A DNA stretch of 7,510 nucleotides from an uncultured Desulfarculaceae bacterium. Lineage in GTDB: Bacteria; Desulfobacterota; Desulfarculia; Desulfarculales; Desulfarculaceae. Location: NCBI GenBank assembly GCA_937908275.1, contig CALERA010000451.1:1-7510 (forward strand). The letters run 5' to 3'. This document shows positions 1 through 6,700 of the stretch, piece by piece; positions within the stretch are counted from its first letter, which is position 1, and each line of letters begins with the position of its first letter. The notes below the pieces were generated by a model. It searched no databases. It had not been told where the DNA came from and worked only from the letters and a program-made list of their open reading frames with translations. A program made the translations under genes and the position numbers.

Positions 1-1
1 C

Positions 2-259
2 CCCATCCCCGAGGCTTTCGCCACCGGCTGCCCGGTGGTGACCACCAACCGGGGGTGCAGCCCGGAGGTGGCCGGGGGCGGGGCCCATCTGGTGGACCCC
101 TTTGATGTCGAGGACATGGCCCGGGGCCTGGCCCGGGTGGTGAGCGAGCCGGACTATCGCCAGGAGCTGATCGCCCGGGGCCTGGAGCGGGCGCCGCATT
201 TCCACTTCGACCGCTGCGCCCGCCAGACCCTGCAGGTGCTGGAAGACGCCCTGGCCTGA
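2..259 (+). CDS. Glycosyltransferase, GT-B fold family 4-like, C-terminal fragment
   Basis: The reading frame is open from the left window edge, so only the last 85 or so residues are present. The visible start, PEAFATGCPVVTTNRG, matches the nucleotide-sugar-binding stretch of GT4-type retaining glycosyltransferases (usual form: E-A-M-A-x-G-x-P-V-V-x-x-N). Its Glu is probably the second Glu of the family's EX7E signature. Next come PEVAGGGAHLVDPFD and a helical tail, which fit the last Rossmann segments and closing helix of this fold. The usual role is transfer of a sugar from an activated donor during polysaccharide or lipid-glycan assembly at the cytoplasmic face of the membrane. Acceptor and donor cannot be told from this piece. 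The stop at 257-259 is followed by a promoter for the next gene, so this is probably the last gene of an upstream unit. I see no clear terminator after it. Confidence 0.85.
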   Translation, partial: PIPEAFATGCPVVTTNRGCSPEVAGGGAHLVDPFDVEDMARGLARVVSEPDYRQELIARGLERAPHFHFDRCARQTLQVLEDALA

Positions 260-285
260 GGCGGGCCCAAATACCCCTCCGCTAT

Positions 286-305
286 TTGACAATCGATATT
301 GTGAA
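286..305. promoter_or_regulatory. Palindromic operator candidate overlapping the -35 box
   Basis: The arms TTGACAAT (286-293) and ATTGTGAA (298-305) are inverted repeats with one mismatched position per arm, separated by CGAT. The element covers the -35 hexamer and much of the spacer, so a protein bound here would block RNA polymerase. The second gene of the downstream pair encodes an Rrf2-family DNA-binding protein, so autoregulation is a reasonable inference. The sequence does not match an IscR or NsrR consensus that I can recall, so the regulator is not assigned. Confidence 0.5.
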
Positions 306-314
306 GGATATATT
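286..314 (+). promoter_or_regulatory. Sigma70-type promoter of mnmA-Rrf2 unit
   Basis: A consensus -35 box TTGACA (286-291) is followed by a 17-bp spacer and a -10 box TATATT (309-314), one base off TATAAT. The region is strikingly AT-rich compared with its surroundings. Transcription would start near 321, giving a leader of about 50 bases before the GTG start of mnmA. This is the strongest promoter-like sequence in the window. Confidence 0.8.
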
Positions 315-371
315 TTATTCTCCTTAATCACCACGGGTCATCTATGGATTCGTGGCGGAAAGGATGCGACG

Positions 372-1418
372 GTGGCCCGGTTGGCGGTGGCCCTGAGCGG
401 GGGCGTGGATTCCACGGTGGCCGCGTTCCTGCTCCGGCAAGAGGGCCATGAGGTCCACGGCTACAGCCTGCGCCTGGGCCAGGGGCCGGACGAGGCCTGG
501 CGGGCCGGGGCCGCGGCGGCGGCCCAACTGGGCCTGCCCCACCGGGTGGTGGAGGCGGCGTCGGAGTTCGAGGCCCGGGTGGTGGCCCCTTGCGTGGCGG
601 CCTACGCCGCCGGGCGCACGCCCAATCCCTGCGCCTGGTGCAACGCCCGGGTCAAGCTGCCCCTGCTCTGGGCGGCGGCGGCGGCCGACGGCTGCCAGGC
701 CCTGGCCACCGGGCACTATGCCCGCTTGGAGACCAGCCCGGACGGGGTTCAACTGGCCGAGGGCCTGGACCCGCGCAAAAGCCAGGCCTATTTCCTGGCC
801 CGGGTGGATGCGGGGCTTTTAGAGCGCTTGCGCTTCCCCCTGGGCGGTCTGACCAAGTCCCGGGTGCGGGAGTTGGCCCGGGCCGAGGGGCTTTTGGCCG
901 CCCAGCGGCCGGAGAGCCAGGACGGCTGCTTCCTGCCCCCCGGGGGGTGGGACGAATTGATGGCTGGCCACGGGGCCTTGCGCCCCGGACCCATCGAGGA
1001 CGACCAGGGACGCCTCCTGGGCCGGCATCGGGGGGTGCATGGATTTACCATTGGCCAGCGTCGCGGCCTTGGGGTAGCTTTAGGATACCCCGCCTATGTG
1101 CTGGCCTTGGATGGCCAGCGGGCCGCGGTGAAGGTGGGGCCGCCGGAGGGGCTGGTCTCCTCCGGCCTGGTGGGCGGCCGGTGGCTTTGGCGCCAGCCGC
1201 CCGAGCAATGCCCGGACCTGATGGTGCGGGTGCGATACGCCCACCAGGGAGTGGGCTGCCGGGTGGTAAGAACCCGGGATACTTGTGAAGTGCACTTCAA
1301 CGCGCCGCAGCGCGCGGTAGCCCCTGGCCAGTTGGCGGTTTTGTTCAGCCGGGGCGTAGTCGTGGGATCGGCTTGGATTGAGCGTGCCTTGGAAAGGATC
1401 GACGGTAGAGCATCATGA
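372..1418 (+). CDS. mnmA: tRNA 2-thiouridine synthase MnmA
   Basis: This enzyme adenylates and then thiolates C2 of the wobble uridine U34 in tRNA-Lys, -Glu and -Gln in the cytoplasm. The 348-residue product is slightly shorter than the E. coli enzyme. It has the ATP pyrophosphatase P-loop SGGVDS at residues 9-14, the motif RTPNPCAWCNARVK at 82-95, ATGHYAR at 112-118, KSQAYFL at 136-142, SQDGCF at 182-187 and FTIGQRRGLG at 225-234. The C-terminal beta-barrel closes with the typical PGQLAVLF stretch (318-325). Cys90 aligns with the catalytic Cys and Cys186 with the second active Cys. Cys87 replaces the Asp found in E. coli, giving a CxxC...C set. The GTG start is chosen because AAAGGA (359-364) lies 7 bases upstream and the SGGVDS loop sits at the normal distance. 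The two nearby ATGs (344, 364) are out of frame. The stop overlaps the next gene's ATG. Confidence 0.93.
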   Translation: MARLAVALSGGVDSTVAAFLLRQEGHEVHGYSLRLGQGPDEAWRAGAAAAAQLGLPHRVVEAASEFEARVVAPCVAAYAAGRTPNPCAWCNARVKLPLLWAAAAADGCQALATGHYARLETSPDGVQLAEGLDPRKSQAYFLARVDAGLLERLRFPLGGLTKSRVRELARAEGLLAAQRPESQDGCFLPPGGWDELMAGHGALRPGPIEDDQGRLLGRHRGVHGFTIGQRRGLGVALGYPAYVLALDGQRAAVKVGPPEGLVSSGLVGGRWLWRQPPEQCPDLMVRVRYAHQGVGCRVVRTRDTCEVHFNAPQRAVAPGQLAVLFSRGVVVGSAWIERALERIDGRAS

Positions 1419-1873
1419 AGTTATCAACCAGAGGACGTTACGGCGTGCGGGCCATGCTGGAGCTGGCCATGAACTCGGGCAAGGGCCCGGTGCCCCTGCG
1501 TGACCTGGCCAGCCGCCAGGAGATCTCGGCCAAATACCTGGAGCAGTTGCTCATCCCCCTGAAGGGCGCCGGCCTGGTCAAGAGCGTGCGCGGGGCCCGG
1601 GGCGGCTACATGCTCTCGGTGGACGCCGGGCGCATCAGCCTGTATGACATCGTGCGCAGCCTGGAAGGCCCCCTGGCCCCGGTGGAGTGCGTGCAGGACT
1701 CCAACTTCTGCGACCGGGTGGGTGGCTGCACCGTACACCTGGTCTGGGGCGAGATGGGCAAGCTCCTGGTGGACTTCCTGGACGGCCTGACCCTGGCCGA
1801 CCTGGTGGCCCGGCAGGAGGAGAAGGACCGCATCTGCCCCAGCGCGGCCACGGCCGGCGCCATCGCCGTCTAG
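1415..1873 (+). CDS. Rrf2 family transcriptional regulator, IscR-like with Fe-S ligand set
   Basis: The 152-residue protein begins MKLSTRGRYGVRAMLELA, the standard Rrf2 winged-helix start, and continues with the recognition region ISAKYLEQLL (37-46) and the wing VRGARGGYML (58-67). A sensor loop follows with Cys92, Cys99 and Cys105, plus His108 three residues after the last Cys. This parallels the three Cys and one His that hold the [2Fe-2S] cluster in E. coli IscR, although the first gap is six residues rather than five. It probably binds DNA as a dimer and responds to Fe-S or sulfur status. The ATG overlaps the mnmA stop (ATGA) and only a weak TAGAG lies just before it, so translation is probably coupled to mnmA. 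Cys141 near the C terminus is an extra cysteine with no obvious role. The protein could instead be CymR- or RirA-like. The family call is firm, the ligand is not. Confidence 0.9.
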   Translation: MKLSTRGRYGVRAMLELAMNSGKGPVPLRDLASRQEISAKYLEQLLIPLKGAGLVKSVRGARGGYMLSVDAGRISLYDIVRSLEGPLAPVECVQDSNFCDRVGGCTVHLVWGEMGKLLVDFLDGLTLADLVARQEEKDRICPSAATAGAIAV

Positions 1874-1881
1874 CCGGAAGG

Positions 1882-1897
1882 CCGTCCCCGGGGACGG
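1882..1897. repeat. Perfect 16-bp GC palindrome after the Rrf2 gene
   Basis: CCGTCCCC is followed directly by its reverse complement GGGGACGG. It begins 8 bases after the Rrf2 stop codon and sits immediately before a second, stronger hairpin. As RNA it would form a short stem with a small loop. There is no T-tract, so termination on its own is doubtful. Confidence 0.6.
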
Positions 1898-1898
1898 A

Positions 1899-1926
1899 CG
1901 CCCGCGACCGCTGGCGGTCGCGGGCG
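1899..1926 (+). terminator. Strong GC hairpin between Rrf2 and HcyBio genes
   Basis: Two perfect 13-base arms (1899-1911 and 1914-1926; left arm CGCCCGCGACCGC) flank the dinucleotide TG, giving a very stable hairpin. The sequence after it (AACATATCG) lacks a T run, so it is not a textbook intrinsic terminator. It could pause polymerase, protect the mnmA-Rrf2 transcript end or work with Rho. The 70 bases that follow (1927-1997) are AT-richer, with a possible -10 TATAGC at 1951-1956 but no convincing -35. A separate promoter for the HcyBio operon is therefore plausible but unproven. Confidence 0.45.
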
Positions 1927-1997
1927 AACATATCGTCATCACCGATCGTTTATAGCGAGCTTGGCCTATTGAACAGCCGGGCGACGGGAAGGCGCAC

Positions 1998-3176
1998 ATG
2001 ACCCGGACCATCGAGGAGATCAACGCCAAGATCAAGGCCGGCAAGGTGGTGGTGGCCACCGCCGAGGAAGTCGTCGGCCTGGTGAGGGAAAAAGGCGTCA
2101 AGGCCGCCACCGAGGCGGTGGACGTGGTCACCACCGGGACCTTCGGGCCGATGTGCTCCTCGGGGGTGTACTTCAACATCCGCCAGTCCACGCCCAAGAT
2201 CAAGTGCGGCGGCGGCAAGGTGAGCATCAACGGGGTGCCGGCCTATGCCGGCTGGGCCGCGGCCGACCTGCTGCTGGGTTGCACCGCGGTCAGCGACGAG
2301 GACCCGCGCAACGCGGTCTACCCCGGTCTGTTCAGCTATGGCGGGGCCCACGTGATCCAGGACCTGGTGCAGGGCAAGGTGGTCAAGATCGTGGCCAGCA
2401 CCTATGGCACCGATTGCTATCCCCGCAAGGAATACACCGTGGAGCTGGGCCTGCAGGACTTCGCCAGCGCGGTGATGTTCAACCCCCGCAACTGCTACCA
2501 GCTCTACAACGTGGCCGTGAACCTGGCCAAGCGCACCATCTACACCTACATGGGGGTGCTCAAGCCGGGGCTGGGCAACGCCAACTTCGCCACCGCCGGC
2601 GAGCTGAGCCCCCTGCTCAAGGACCCCACCCTGCGCACGATCGGCATCGGCACCCGCATTTTCATCGGCGGCACCGAGGGCTATGTGATCTGGCCCGGCA
2701 CCCAGCACGTGGCCGAGCCCCAGCGTTTCGACAACGGCCTGCCCCAGAGCCCCTCGGCCACCCTGGCGGTGATCGGCGACCTGAAGCGGATGAACCCGCA
2801 ATACCTGCGGGCGGCCTCCATCGTGGGCTACGGGGCCTCCCTGGCCATCGGCATCGGCATCCCGATCCCGGTGCTGGACGAGCAGGTGATGGCTCACGCC
2901 GCCATCCCCGACGCGGAGATCACCTTCCCCATCGTGGATTACGGCGAGGCCTATCCCCTGGGACGGCCCGGGGGACTGGGCCGGGTCTCCATGGCCGAGC
3001 TGCTGAGCGGGCACATCGAGGTGGATGGCAAGCGGGTGAGCACCGGCTGCCTGACCAGCCGGGCCAAGGCCCGCGAGGTGGCCGCCGAGCTCAAGAGCCG
3101 CATCCAGACCGGCAGCTTCACGCTTTCCCGTCCGGTGGCCCCGCTGCCCGGCGCGGAGCTGGCCCAGGGTTGCTGA
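1998..3176 (+). CDS. Homocysteine biosynthesis protein, DUF39/HcyBio family
   Basis: The 392-residue protein belongs to the DUF39 (HcyBio) family, shown genetically in Methanosarcina and in sulfate reducers to take part in making homocysteine from aspartate semialdehyde and sulfide without O-acetyl- or O-succinylhomoserine. Visible family features are IEEINAKIKAGKVVVATAEE at the N terminus, VTTGTFGPMCSSG (44-56), IKCGGGKVSINGVPAYAG (68-85), ASTYGTDCYPRKEY (133-146), GIGTRIFIGGTEGYVIWPGT (216-235) and GYGASLAIGIGIPIPVLDE (277-295). Cys53 and Cys140 lie in the two motifs where, as I recall, the archaeal protein has its essential cysteines. The protein ends after this domain and lacks the CBS pair found in some archaeal members. 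GGGAAGG (1986-1992) lies 5 bases before the ATG. The gene is followed by an NIL ferredoxin gene, the usual partner. A third partner (COG2122, ApbE-like) is not in the window. The chemistry of each protein is inferred from the family. Confidence 0.92.
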   Translation: MTRTIEEINAKIKAGKVVVATAEEVVGLVREKGVKAATEAVDVVTTGTFGPMCSSGVYFNIRQSTPKIKCGGGKVSINGVPAYAGWAAADLLLGCTAVSDEDPRNAVYPGLFSYGGAHVIQDLVQGKVVKIVASTYGTDCYPRKEYTVELGLQDFASAVMFNPRNCYQLYNVAVNLAKRTIYTYMGVLKPGLGNANFATAGELSPLLKDPTLRTIGIGTRIFIGGTEGYVIWPGTQHVAEPQRFDNGLPQSPSATLAVIGDLKRMNPQYLRAASIVGYGASLAIGIGIPIPVLDEQVMAHAAIPDAEITFPIVDYGEAYPLGRPGGLGRVSMAELLSGHIEVDGKRVSTGCLTSRAKAREVAAELKSRIQTGSFTLSRPVAPLPGAELAQGC

Positions 3177-3183
3177 CGCCACG

Positions 3184-3201
3184 GGCCGGCCGCGGCCGGC
3201 C
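3184..3201. repeat. Perfect 18-bp palindrome in HcyBio-ferredoxin gap
   Basis: GGCCGGCCG is followed directly by CGGCCGGCC in the 48-base gap between the two genes. In mRNA it could form a compact GC hairpin just upstream of the ferredoxin ribosome-binding site (GAGG, 3216-3219). It may tune the ratio of the two products or stabilise one mRNA segment. It may also be a by-product of extreme GC content. Confidence 0.5.
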
Positions 3202-3224
3202 GCAGAAGATATAGCGAGGTATCC

Positions 3225-3632
3225 ATGGCCATCAAGAAGGTCGTGCTCAACTTCCCCCCCCGGCTGATCCAGGAGCCGGTGACCTATCACCTGGTGCGCG
3301 ACTACGATCTCCAGGTCAACATCATGCGCGCCCTGGTGCGCCCCCGCGAAAAGGGCCGCATGGTCCTGGAGCTGACCGGGTCCCAGGCCAACATGGACAA
3401 GGCCTTCGAATACCTGGACCAGGCCGGCGTGCAGGTGGACGCCCTGGTGCAGGAGCTGCGCTACAACCCCGAGCTGTGCGTGCACTGCACCGCCTGCACG
3501 GCCTTCTGCCCCACCGGGGCCCTGAGCGTGGACGCCGAGACCCGCAAGATCGTCTTCGACGCCAGCCAGTGCATCCTGTGCGAGTCCTGCATCCCGGCCT
3601 GCGCCTACCAGGCCATCGAGTGCCAGTTCTGA
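3225..3632 (+). CDS. NIL domain plus two-[4Fe-4S] ferredoxin, HcyBio partner
   Basis: The 135-residue cytoplasmic protein has two parts. Residues 3 to about 77 form an NIL domain (an ACT-like fold first noted beside methionine ABC transporter ATPases), with strands such as KKVVLNF and GRMVLELTG. Residues 80-135 are a bacterial-type ferredoxin with two complete motifs: Cys85, 88, 91 and 95-Pro, then Cys116, 119, 122 and 126. Both have CxxCxxCxxxC spacing, so two [4Fe-4S] clusters are expected. Cys133 is an additional cysteine. This is the architecture of the ferredoxin partner of DUF39 in the sulfide-dependent homocysteine route, where it probably delivers electrons for reductive sulfur insertion. 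The ATG has a GAGG motif at 3216-3219, five bases upstream. It follows the HcyBio gene by 48 bases and is very likely in its operon. A strong hairpin lies just after its stop codon. Confidence 0.92.
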   Translation: MAIKKVVLNFPPRLIQEPVTYHLVRDYDLQVNIMRALVRPREKGRMVLELTGSQANMDKAFEYLDQAGVQVDALVQELRYNPELCVHCTACTAFCPTGALSVDAETRKIVFDASQCILCESCIPACAYQAIECQF

Positions 3633-3638
3633 ACCGTC

Positions 3639-3671
3639 CCGGGTCCGGGCCCGACCAAGGCCCGGACCCGG
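3639..3671 (+). terminator. Terminator-like hairpin after the ferredoxin gene
   Basis: Perfect 13-base arms (3639-3651 and 3659-3671) enclose the 7-base loop CGACCAA and begin 7 bases after the ferredoxin stop. The stem is nearly all G-C and includes a pairing of GGTCC with GGACC. There is no T run behind it (AGCGTCGCTCCCC), so it is either a non-canonical terminator or a 3'-end stabiliser. Its position fits the end of the HcyBio-ferredoxin operon, because a large unrelated gene starts about 130 bases later. Confidence 0.6.
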
Positions 3672-3736
3672 AGCGTCGCTCCCCCGCCGCGCCGGCCCCA
3701 ACCCCGCGCGGCCCCGCCCCTGCACCCGCTCCGGCC

Positions 3737-3766
3737 TTGACAGGACCGCGGCCGGCCCCGTAGCCT
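3737..3766 (+). promoter_or_regulatory. Possible weak promoter of the large glycosyltransferase gene
   Basis: A perfect TTGACA (3737-3742) stands out in an otherwise GC-saturated gap. At 18 bp the -10 position reads TAGCCT (3761-3766), a poor match to TATAAT. The location, about 35 bases before the TTG start, and the hairpin just upstream make a promoter plausible. A weak or activator-dependent promoter would fit such a -10 box. Confidence 0.3.
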
Positions 3767-3799
3767 TGGCCAGACCGCAAGCCTAACGCGGATGGCGAC

Positions 3800-6700
3800 T
3801 TGAAGATATCGGCCCACATCCTGCCCCGGCGCGTGATCCTGGTCCTGCTGTTGGGCCTGGGCTGGGGTTTGCGTTTCTGGGGGCTCTCCTGGGGGCCGGA
3901 CCCGGCCCACTCCGGGCATCCCGAGGAGTGGACCTGGCAGATCATCGACTCCCTGTCCTTCGCCTCCCCCACCTATCCCGGCATCTGGACCCAGGCCTTC
4001 TACAGCCTGGCCGCCCTGGCCCGGGGGGCCATCTCCACCTGCGCCGGCTGGCTGGGGGTCTGGCTGGGCGAGGTGCGCACCAGCACCGAGCTGGTCCTGC
4101 CGGCCCAACTGGCCGGCCGGGCCACGGCCGCCTTCCTGGGCGGGGCCCAGGTCTGGGCGGCCTACATGGTGGCCCGGCGCTATTTCGACAGCGTGGCCAC
4201 CGGCCTGCTGGCGGCGGCCCTGGTGGCGGCCCACCCGGTGCTGGTGACCCAGAGCCATTACCTGGCCCTGGACACCCCCCTGGCCCTGGCGGTGATGTTC
4301 TGCCTCTGGGCGGCCTGGCGGCTGATGCAGCGGCCGGGACCAGGCTCCCTGGCCCTGGCCGGCCTGGCCCTGGGCCTGACCCTAACCACCAAGGCCAGCG
4401 GGGCCCTGGTGGCCCCGGCCCTGGCCGCGGCGGCGGTGCTGGCCTGGCGGCGGGAGCGGCCCGAGGTCTGGCCGGCGGCGGCCTCCTGGCCCCTGGGCTT
4501 CCTGGGCGGACTGTTGGTCGGGCTGCTGCTGGGCTATCCCGGTTTCCTGGTGCGCCTGCCGGAGGTGGGCGACGTGATCCGGGCCTCCTTCAGTCTCTCC
4601 GGCCAGGCCCCGGCCGACTGGCTGGGACTGATGACCGGCCGCCTGACCCAGGCCCGGGCGATGCTGGGGTCGGGGACGGTCGGGGTGCTGGCCGCGCTGT
4701 GGCTGGCGGCCGGCGGCCTGATGCTCTGGCGGCGCAACTGGCCGCGCCTGGTGCTGATGATCTTCCCGCCGCTGTACCTCCTCTCCAGCCTGCTGCTGTT
4801 GCGCGGGGCGGTGGAGGGCCAACTGGCGGTCTGGCTGCCGGTGGCGATGCTGGCCGCCTGTTGGCCGGTGGTGGTGGTCTGCCGGCGGCTGCCGGGGGAC
4901 TGGCTGCCGGTGAGCGGGGCCCTGGCGGCCGGGGCGCTGCTCTGCCTGCCGCTGCTCTGGCGCTCGCTGGAGGTGGGCTATCTCTTCTGGCAGCAGGACA
5001 CCTTCAGCACCGCCAGCTTCTGGCTGCGGGCCAACCTGCCGCCCGGGGCCGAGGTCCTGGCCAGCGGGCAGACCCCCTCCGGGCTGTTCCCCACCCAGCG
5101 CCGCCTGGGCGCGGCCGGCTCGGGCCGGGATTGGCCCCGGGAGAACGCCTTTCTGCTGACCACGGCCCTGGGGCCGGACGGCGAACCCTGCGCGGCGGAG
5201 CCCAGCGAGGACCTGCGGGCCTGGCAACTGCTGCAGGTCTTTGACCTGCGCGCCGGCCTGGGACGCGAGGCCCAGGTCCCGCCCTGCCTGCCGCGTTGGG
5301 TCAGCCCCCGGGTGGAGGTGCGCGCGCCGTTGCCGGCCCGGGAGATCGGCCAGCCCCTGGCCCTGTGGCGGCCGGCGGTGGGCTCGGCCCGGGGCTACGC
5401 CCTGATCCCCGGCCAGCACAACGACTACAGCCGGGCCGAGAACTGCATGTGGCTGGCTCGCCCCGGCCTGGCCCAGCGCACCCTGCGCCTGGACCAGCCG
5501 CCCGCCCGCCTGGGCCTGGACCTGCACAACGCCGGGGAGGACCTGGCCCTGGTGCGGGTGAGCCAGGGGCCGGGACCCAGCCAGCCGCTGACCATCTATC
5601 CCGGCCAGAGCCTGCACCTGCCCCTGACTCCCCAGGCCTGGCCGCCCATGGCCCCGGGCTTCTTCCCGGTGCGGGTGGTGGCCAGCCGGGGCGGCGGGGT
5701 CATGGCCCGCCTGGAGTGGGACCCGCTGCTGCTGGGCCGCCAGGCCCTGGAGGATGGGGCCTTCGCCGCGGCCGAGGCCCTGCTGGCCCAGGCCGAGCGG
5801 GAGCACCCGGAGTCCTTCGGGGCCCGGGCCTTGCGGGCCGGGGCATTGGCCCACCTGGGGCGCTACCAGGAGGCGGGCGGCCTGCTGGCCGGCCTGGCGG
5901 AGGCGGAGGGCGAGCCGGCCCGGACCTACCAGCGCCTGGCCCAGGAGGGGTCGGCCGAGAGCGACGCCGGCTGGGTGCAGGCCTTCGAGGGGTTCAGCGG
6001 CTACCACTATCCCCTGCTGCGCCAGGCCCTGGGCCTGGAATACACGGTGCGGGGGTCGCTGTGGCTGGCCGAAGAGCCGGAGACCCCGCTCCAAGGCCAG
6101 GGCTTCCACGGCAGCCTGATCCGGCCGACGGGCAAGAACGGCGGCAGCCTGCGCCTGTGGCTGGACGAGCCCTTCCCGGCCGGGCGCTTCCTGGCCGAGC
6201 TGCGCCTGACCAGCCGCGCTCCGGGCAGCTTCGGGGAGCCGGCCTCGGTGGAGGTCTGGGTGCGCGACGCCCAGGGCGGACGCCGTCTGGCGGCCCGGCC
6301 CCTGCGCGCGGCGGACCTGGCCGGGGGAGCGGGCCGGGTGGAGCTGCCCCTGGAGCTGACCCAGGCCGCCAACCGGCTGGAGGTGCGCCTGAACTACCAG
6401 AGCCCGGCCGAACTGCGCCTGGAGAGCCTGCGCCTGGGGGTGGACCTGCCGGCCCACCTGCGCCAGGTGCTGCGCTGGTATCACGACGCCTGGGGCCGGG
6501 TCTCGCTGCAGGCCGGGCGGCACGCGGCGGCGGTGGCGGCCTTCGAGGCCCTGCTGGCCCTGGACCCGGAGTTCGGCCAGGCCCACCTGCTGCTGGCCCA
6601 GGCCCTGATCGACGCCGGCCGCCTGGAGCCGGCTTATCGCCAGGTGCGCCAGGCCGAGCAGACCTACCTGGCCCAGCCCCAGCGTTTGGCCCAGGTGCGC

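Noticed and set aside
1874..1997. Possible SAM- or SAH-type riboswitch ahead of the HcyBio gene
   Set aside because: The leader has two simple hairpins but no conserved riboswitch core that I can recognise, and no clear terminator switch.
1951..3218. Shared 9-mer TATAGCGAG at 1951-1959 and 3210-3218
   Set aside because: The second copy merges with the ferredoxin ribosome-binding site while the first lies 38 bases from its start codon, so a common function is unlikely.
1950..3725. Long minus-strand open frame (591 codons) opposite the HcyBio and ferredoxin genes
   Set aside because: Its product is a low-complexity G/A/H/Q/R-rich sequence typical of the antisense of GC-rich genes, while the plus strand encodes two clear families.
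3792..3803. Three-codon frame ATG GCG ACT TGA overlapping the TTG start of the glycosyltransferase gene
   Set aside because: It could act as a tiny coupling frame, but it lacks a good ribosome-binding site and such short frames occur by chance.
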